From: Prorocentrum cordatum
Taxonomy: Eukaryota; Sar; Dinophyceae; Prorocentrales; Prorocentraceae
NCBI GenBank assembly: GCA_963575745.1
Contig: CAUYUJ010019337.1
Location: 336,794-400,793 of the forward strand
Direction: 5' to 3'
Length of the DNA stretch: 64,000 nucleotides
The notes beneath the pieces were generated by a model. That model made no database searches, was not told the origin of the DNA, and saw only the letters and a program-made list of their open reading frames with translations. This document shows, piece after piece, positions 59,013-64,000 of this stretch (position 1 is its first letter; each line of letters begins with the position of its first letter). The position numbers and the translations under genes are program-made.

Positions 59013-61311
59013 TCACGGCGGCAGGCCCGCGTTGTCGCCCCACAGCGCGCACGGGCACTTCTCGCCCGTCTCCTCCTCGTGCCACAGCCACAACGTCTGC
59101 AGCACGAACATCAGCGCCGTCTTCACCGTGTAGGTGGTCTTCGGGCCCCAGCTCTTGCTCACCGAGAAGGGCGGCAGCTGCTTCGGGTAGGCGCCCACCC
59201 AGCGCTGGAACCTCTTCGCGTCCTTCTGGAGCGTCGCGAAGGGCGGCGCGAACCTCCTGGCCCACGCCAGCTCGACGTCTGCATCGGGAGCGGGATCATC
59301 ATGCACTGTCCAGGCCCTCGGAGCTGTCGAAGCCGCTGGCGCCGCCGCCTCGAGCTCCATGGGCACGGCGCCGCCTCCAGAAGCTGACGACGAGGCCGCC
59401 GCTGCCGCTCCTCCGTTAGATGCAGACGCCTCGGGCGGGCCAGGGCCAGCGCCACCCTTGCCAACCCTGTCCTTGCTGTTCTCCTTGGCCTGCTGCTTGT
59501 TGTAATTCACCTTGGCCCTGACCTGCTCCGCGGCCTTCTTCACGACCAACATGTCGTCCGTATCCAGGCCCGTCTCGATCTTCTCCAAGTTCTCGGGGTC
59601 CGACAGCACTGAGGTCGCACCCTTGGTCTCGTGGACCTGGCCTCTGCAATACAGCGCGTTGTCGATCACCTCGTCGGAAGCGCCTGGGATGATCTCCCTG
59701 ATGATGGCTGTCACCATGCCCTTGACGTTAGTCGGCCTCGATGCAGAAGTAAACCTCATCTTCAATATCGACATCAACCTGGGAAGCCAGAAACTGTCGA
59801 GCTCCTTGAGGCCTCTCAGCGCGGCCATCTTCAGAGCGTTCTCGGTCTTGTTATTGTCGATGATCAGTCGAGCCGCAAGGCCATTGCTTGGGATCATGGC
59901 AGAATACCTGGCAGCCCCCAGCGGCGAGAGCGCCATCACCTTGCAAACCTTGATGCGCTTCAGCCCATCGATGGAGTTGATCGGCATGATGAAGATCATG
60001 TCGGAGGGGTTGTGCTTCGCGCTCTGGGGCTCAACAATGTGGATGTCTGTCGTGCCCCTGACTGGCACGAGCGTGGCCCTCGAAACCATCAAACCGAATG
60101 GCATGGTGCAAATGACGATCCCACCTGAGGAATCAGAAAAAGGTTGAGCCAAGTCCAGATTTACCCACGCTTCCTCTGACGCCTATCGACGTTCGCATGC
60201 CGAAACCAATCCAGAAATCAGTAGAAGGTTTAGATTGGACGCCAAGTGGAAACGTAGGAAGCACACAAGATCGGAAGAAACAGGTTTGCATTGGCACCGC
60301 TGGCGCCACCAAGACACCCAAGACGCTTCAAACCAGATTGCCAGTCGACCGAACCACGCTTCTGAAATCTAGTTTAGGTCCTACGTGGCTCCTGTGATTC
60401 ATCTAGGCTCGAACTGTTTCAATCAACACCTACATCGACGCACCCCCATGGCCGCCCATCCAAAAACATCAGCACAGGATGCGACACATCCTGACGGTGC
60501 AACATATTTGCCCCAGGCCCACTAGATTCGGATGGAGACGCATCCTGGCCCATCACGTACATGCCAGGCTCGATGCACAAGGACAGCCAGGAGAATTTCA
60601 TCTCGGCGATGTCCCCCTGGAGCTTGCGAGCACTCTGCCACGCCATCCCGCGCTTCAGCATCCCCTGGCCGCTCAAGTGTGGGAACTCCTTCGCCGCGTC
60701 CGTGAAGACGTCCAGCAACTGCGGGTCCAGCGAGAACTCCGAGATATCAGCTCTGCAAAAGTCAGGCGTCACGTTCACAAGCTTCATGCTCTTGGAAGTC
60801 GGTGTGATCAGAATCTCCTTTTCTGTCGTACTCCTTGATCAACTCAGTGGTGGTTGCCTTGTGCCAGCGAGAAACCCTGCCAAATACGCTCGCTTGGTGC
60901 GCGCGCTCCCTGGCACGGTAACGGTTGAAGAGGTCCTCGTTGATAAGGGTCGACATCCACGAATTCGCGAAACCCAAGAGTTTGTCGAACGCCTCTTTAC
61001 TCACATTCTTAAAGCTCTCCTCATACAGCATCACGAACATCTCTCTGGTCCACTGTTCCATTGGCCACCGCAACTGTCTCAGGTAGTGCTTTGCCCACTC
61101 GTCGTCGGATGCTTCGAGTGACTGAAGCAGGCGCCAATCCCTCTGTATGTCCAAGAGAACAGCCTCCTGCTCGATGTCATCAAAAGCAAGGAGGCCAAGG
61201 AACTTCCCAGGGTAGGTGTCGGAGTACGTCATGCTGGACAGCGCGAAGTTCTTCGACAACGACACGACGAAGTTGAAGTGCGTCTGGCAGAGATGGTCTT
61301 CCTCTGAGGGA
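59013..61311 (-). CDS. Host gene of unknown function, at least three exons
   Basis: Minus-strand exons: A 61,311 (or 61,303) to 60,832; B 60,752-60,430; C 60,124-59,013 (TGA at 59,015-59,013). Both introns are GT-AG and codon phases fit exactly: exon A leaves two bases completed by one in B, exon B leaves one completed by two in C. The 637-codon product reads sensibly across junctions (TTELIKE/ADISEFSLDP and GCVDVG/GIVICTMPFG). Exon A is charged and helical (DEWAKHYLRQLRWPMEQWTR); B and C carry SVNGLKRIKV-like basic and hydrophobic parts (DMIFIMPINSIDGLKRIKV); then a basic KQQAKENSKD stretch, an Ala/Gly/Ser-rich linker (~59,450-59,330) and a C-terminal globular part with RFAPPFATLQKDAKRFQRW. 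Third codon positions are almost all G/C in the C-terminal part. No signal peptide or membrane span seen. An acceptor before exon A (GCCAG|T or CTCAG|A) shows at least one more upstream exon is missing. No family recognised. Confidence 0.75.
60125..60429 (-). other. Intron 2 of the unknown gene, 305 bp, GT-AG
   Basis: Donor GTAG|GTGTTGATT at 60,430/60,429 and acceptor TTTTCTGATTCCTCAG|GTGGG at 60,125/60,124. The acceptor has a good pyrimidine tract and a CTGAT branch-like word. No microsatellite inside. Confidence 0.7.
60753..60831 (-). other. Intron 1 of the unknown gene, 79 bp, GT-AG
   Basis: Donor AAGGA|GTACGACAG at 60,832/60,831 and acceptor GACTTTTGCAG|AGCTG at 60,753/60,752. Without removal the frame of exon A would end 25 codons later at a TGA; with removal it joins exon B in phase. 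Confidence 0.65.
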
Positions 61312-61329
61312 CTGGCATTCAAAACAAAT

Positions 61330-62600
61330 CACCACTGCTACAGTGTCCGGATCACCCGACACAGATTTTAGCAAACATTGTTTGCGGGATTCTCTCCGGC
61401 AAATCAAGACCTGGGCGCCCCGCGGAAATAGTTCGAAATGGGTTTTGTTCTAGTGCGCCAAAACAGAAACACGTGATCTGAAAGCCAGACTTCTTTAAAC
61501 TACGTTAGCATGTTGCTTGTTTTCGAGCTAACGGTTAAACATCGACGGGCTTCCCCAGCGGCCTGGTTGGAAACAGCGGCGGATATAGAAACGCCAGCAA
61601 CATCACGCACAGAGTTATGGGAAACGTATAACTTGACACCGCCAGCTGCAAACGTTAATACATGGTACACCATAGGGTTTGAAATAGACAGCGGAAGCCA
61701 AAACGTTCAAGCCAATGTGTGCGAAACGCGTGTTAAAACGTTTCGAAAAATCACGTAAAACATCTTTTCGGTAAAATTACACACGGATTGCATCAGAGCG
61801 CCTCGGGCGCGATATTCTTGTTTCGGACTGCAACTAACTTGCGGAGGTTGTCCAATTTCCTCTGGGCCTGCGCGCAACGGATTGAACAAGCAAACATTTG
61901 GATTCCGACAATGGCCTCGACTACCCAGGATGCCGAATTTTATTCCTGAAACAAAAACTTACACGCGGACGAAAATTCAACAAACTACCAAAGCGCCTAA
62001 ACAATACTACGCCTTTTGTACCACCCGCAGCGCACATGAAACTCACAATTCTGCTAGGCACGTGCCCCCACGCACAAACTGATCAGCGCCCCATCACACC
62101 CCTTCTCCCAACCCACGCACAGGCCCAGAACGATGTTTTTTTTTTGCCGCTCCCAAAGAAATTCCAATCCATTGCCCTGAAACGCGCGCAGACTACCCAG
62201 TGCTCGTTTCGATTATATAGATATGTGCCAAAAGACACCCGAGCGAACAGCATGATAGCACGATCTCGAATTCTGTGAGGTAGGACCAGACCAACGACAT
62301 CACCAGGAACGCACAGACACACATGCTGATTGATGCACCGCCCGACGTTTGTCATGCCTTTAGATGTCAGACAGGAGCGCGCAGTACCTCCTAAGGTCGC
62401 AGCGCGTGCGTTCGAAAGCACGTCGCCAAACAAAAGCCATTCAACAACAAACGCAAACGTTACCGAACAAGCGCTGAAGAGATGATATCGCCATAATCGC
62501 GGCAGTCGCGCGAATTACCCCGCCGCCCACCAGCGCAGACATGCGCCAGCAGTTGCTAAACGTTTCGCGCTACGTTACACGCGCATGAACGCCACCACGC
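61330..62600. other. AT-richer intergenic or intronic DNA
   Basis: About 1.3 kb with clearly lower GC than the rest, containing T10 at 62,136-62,145 and several ACGTTTT/AAAACGTT words. It lies upstream of the unknown gene, so it may hold further introns, an early exon or the promoter. No frame is convincing. Confidence 0.45.
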
Positions 62601-63819
62601 CGCGCACGCAACGAATTGTGCAACTGTCAACCCCTGGGCGCGATGGTGGCTTACGCACTGCGCGCGCCCCCGAATGATCACGCAGCATAGCCCAGCCAAC
62701 GCTTCTCAAGCTTCATCCGCCCACCAAGACCTTGGCCGCCCAAGCTGATACGCTGGGGCGGCGCGTTCGAGAGGCGCCCAGAAGCGCGCGCCTCCTGCGG
62801 CGCGCTCAAGCGCGCGACTGAACGCGCATAGGGCCAGCCGGTTTGTTACAGGCGCGCGACCCTCGACAAATCCAAGAAGCGCCCTAGTGCGCCGATTCGA
62901 ACTGCTCGCGCGTTAATGCCATTGAGCGCCCAGGGCCGCGCGCGAGCGACCTTGCCCCCTGCGGGCGCCCATCCGAGCGCGCGACCTCGGGGGCGCCCGC
63001 GTCGAGCGCCCACCGCGCGCGCAGAGGCAACCGCGCCTGCAGGCGCGGTTGCGCGCGAAAGCACGCTGCCTATCTTTTCTTAGCCTTAGTCGCGCGCGCA
63101 GTCGCCCCAGCGCGCTCGAAATGCATCCTGGGCGCGCGCGCAAGCTTGCGCGCCGCTGAATGCGCGATAAAAACGCACCGCCGCTCGCCCGAGCGCGCGC
63201 GCCATAGAGCGCGCGCGAGATCGCTCAAGAGCGCGCGCCCCCGCGCGCGCCGAGGAGCGCGCCGAACTGCCGCCGTCCACGCGCGCGCTCGAATGCGCCC
63301 GTGCCAGAAGGCGCGGCCCCAGCCTGCGCGCTCCGCGCGCGCCCCATTCGAGCCCACAACAACGCGCGGCCCCTGCTGGCAAGCTGGCGGCGCCCTGATA
63401 CGTCCGAGCGCGCGCGCCCGCAGAAGAACGCTGACGCCGCAATATAGCGCGCGTCTGCGCGCAATTGCACTCGGGGCCGAATGGCAGCCGCAGACGCGCT
63501 CGCCCGATTGACGCGCGCCATGGCATCGCAGAAAGGTGGGCGCGCTTGGAAGCTCGACGCGCCGCGCGCGCAACGGAGCTTTTCTTGCCAGATGCACAAA
63601 GGCGCACGCCCCTGTGCGCCCGCCATCCAGGAGCGCCGCTGATCGGTTGAACGCATGCAAGCGATGCTGGACCCCCAAAACTAATGGTGAAACCCAAATG
63701 TAAAAATTCAGTCTCTGATCGGAAGACGGGATCATCCCAATGTGGGCATGCCATACGAAATACACAATGCAAAGCGCCAGCGCGCGCGCACGCGCGCCAA
63801 CGCACGCGCATCGGCGCTC
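62600..63819. other. GCGC-saturated domain 2, no gene recognised
   Basis: GCGCGC and CGCGCG words occur every few tens of bases. Overlapping frames on both strands (for example minus 63,070-63,906) are stop-free for compositional reasons; they are Arg/Ala-rich and unlike any family I know. Confidence 0.5.
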
Positions 63820-64000
63820 TGTAGTGTACACAATAGAAAAGTCGACGCGTCCGTCGGCCTCCTTAAAGAGCCACAGAAATTTTAAATTCAGTTTTGGAAA
63901 TTCCATGTCGGCTTTTCTATTGTGGACACTACAAAATCAACGCGCGCGCGCCGCTGATAGGTTTAACGCATAGGAGCGATGTTGAACCCCAAACCGAATG
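63634..64000. repeat. Direct repeat pair, ~50 bp, 315 bp apart
   Basis: GCGCCGCTGATCGGTTGAAC then GCATGCAAGCGATGCTGGAC (63,633-63,675) recurs as GCGCCGCTGATAGGTTTAAC then GCATAGGAGCGATGTTGAAC (63,948-63,990). Both are followed by CCCMAAAC and AATG. The second copy runs to the window edge. Confidence 0.85.
63820..63933. mobile_element. Small foldback element, 114 bp, 27-bp inverted ends
   Basis: Left arm 63,820-63,846 (TGTAGTGTACACAATAGAAA then AGTCGAC) and right arm 63,907-63,933, read inward TGTAGTGTCCACAATAGAAA then AGCCGAC, match at 25 of 27 bases around a 60-base AT-rich core. It sits between the two direct repeats at 63,633 and 63,948. No target duplication was found. Confidence 0.75.

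Noticed and set aside
63070-63906. 278-codon minus frame in the GCGC domain as a gene
   Set aside because: Several frames on both strands are equally open, the product is Arg/Ala-rich without domains, and the frame runs through the hairpin element at 63,820.

Overview
The window is a GC-rich, gene-poor stretch of nuclear DNA from a eukaryote, most likely a dinoflagellate. Four things point that way. A 21-base site at 49,358-49,378 matches the conserved dinoflagellate spliced leader (CCGTAGCCATTTTGGC...) at 19 of 21 positions. The retroelement protein families resemble those known from dinoflagellate genomes: a Copia-type polyprotein with a CCCH finger and a D-T-G protease, and an endonuclease/RT/RNase H LINE. 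The one convincing host gene has codon third positions that are almost all G or C in its last exon. Trinucleotide repeats are extremely dense. The genus cannot be fixed from this; the high GC would suit a Prorocentrum-like genome, but that is only a guess.

Layout: 1-2,700 holds a 90-bp tandem array, pyrimidine tracts and the first copy of a composite repeat. 2,700-10,200 alternates TCC/GTC tracts with short non-repetitive cassettes and several foldback (MITE-like) elements. 10,200-14,300 is anonymous DNA with a 42-bp minisatellite and CCAAGACGGC-type slippage DNA. 14,500-17,700 is a foldback element followed by GAT, GTC, GAC and GGA tracts. 17,900-18,450 may hold a decayed Copia RNase H. 18,960-19,660 is composite repeat copy 2. 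22,302-22,705 is a very long (GGA)n tract that abuts the 3' end of a decayed minus-strand LINE filling 22,706-27,760. 27,821-27,904 looks like a terminal host exon. 31,251-32,994 is bounded by two direct 170-bp repeats, like a TRIM. 36,638-37,053 is a foldback element with a second, different foldback element inserted in its end. 38,640-39,905 is a GC-rich higher-order satellite; 40,220-40,875 is a pentamer satellite. 43,020-48,885 is the 5' two thirds (gag, finger, protease) of a decayed minus-strand Copia-like element whose integrase and RT are absent. 49,189-49,378 is a compound microsatellite ending in the spliced-leader relic. 53,018-53,885 is composite repeat copy 3. 59,013-61,311 is the best host gene: three minus-strand exons with phase-consistent GT-AG introns, function unknown. 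62,600-64,000 is a GCGC-saturated domain.

No rRNA, tRNA, CRISPR array or bacterial-style operon was found. Most open frames in this window are by-products of trinucleotide repeats (poly-Ser, Pro, Arg, Leu, Glu or Gly) or of GC-rich DNA that lacks stops in every frame. The main novelty lies in non-coding architecture: multi-copy composite repeats bounded by GGA/TCC tracts, at least five foldback families, one with a clear 3-bp target duplication and one nested insertion, and repeat tracts that start or stop exactly at candidate splice sites or retroelement ends.
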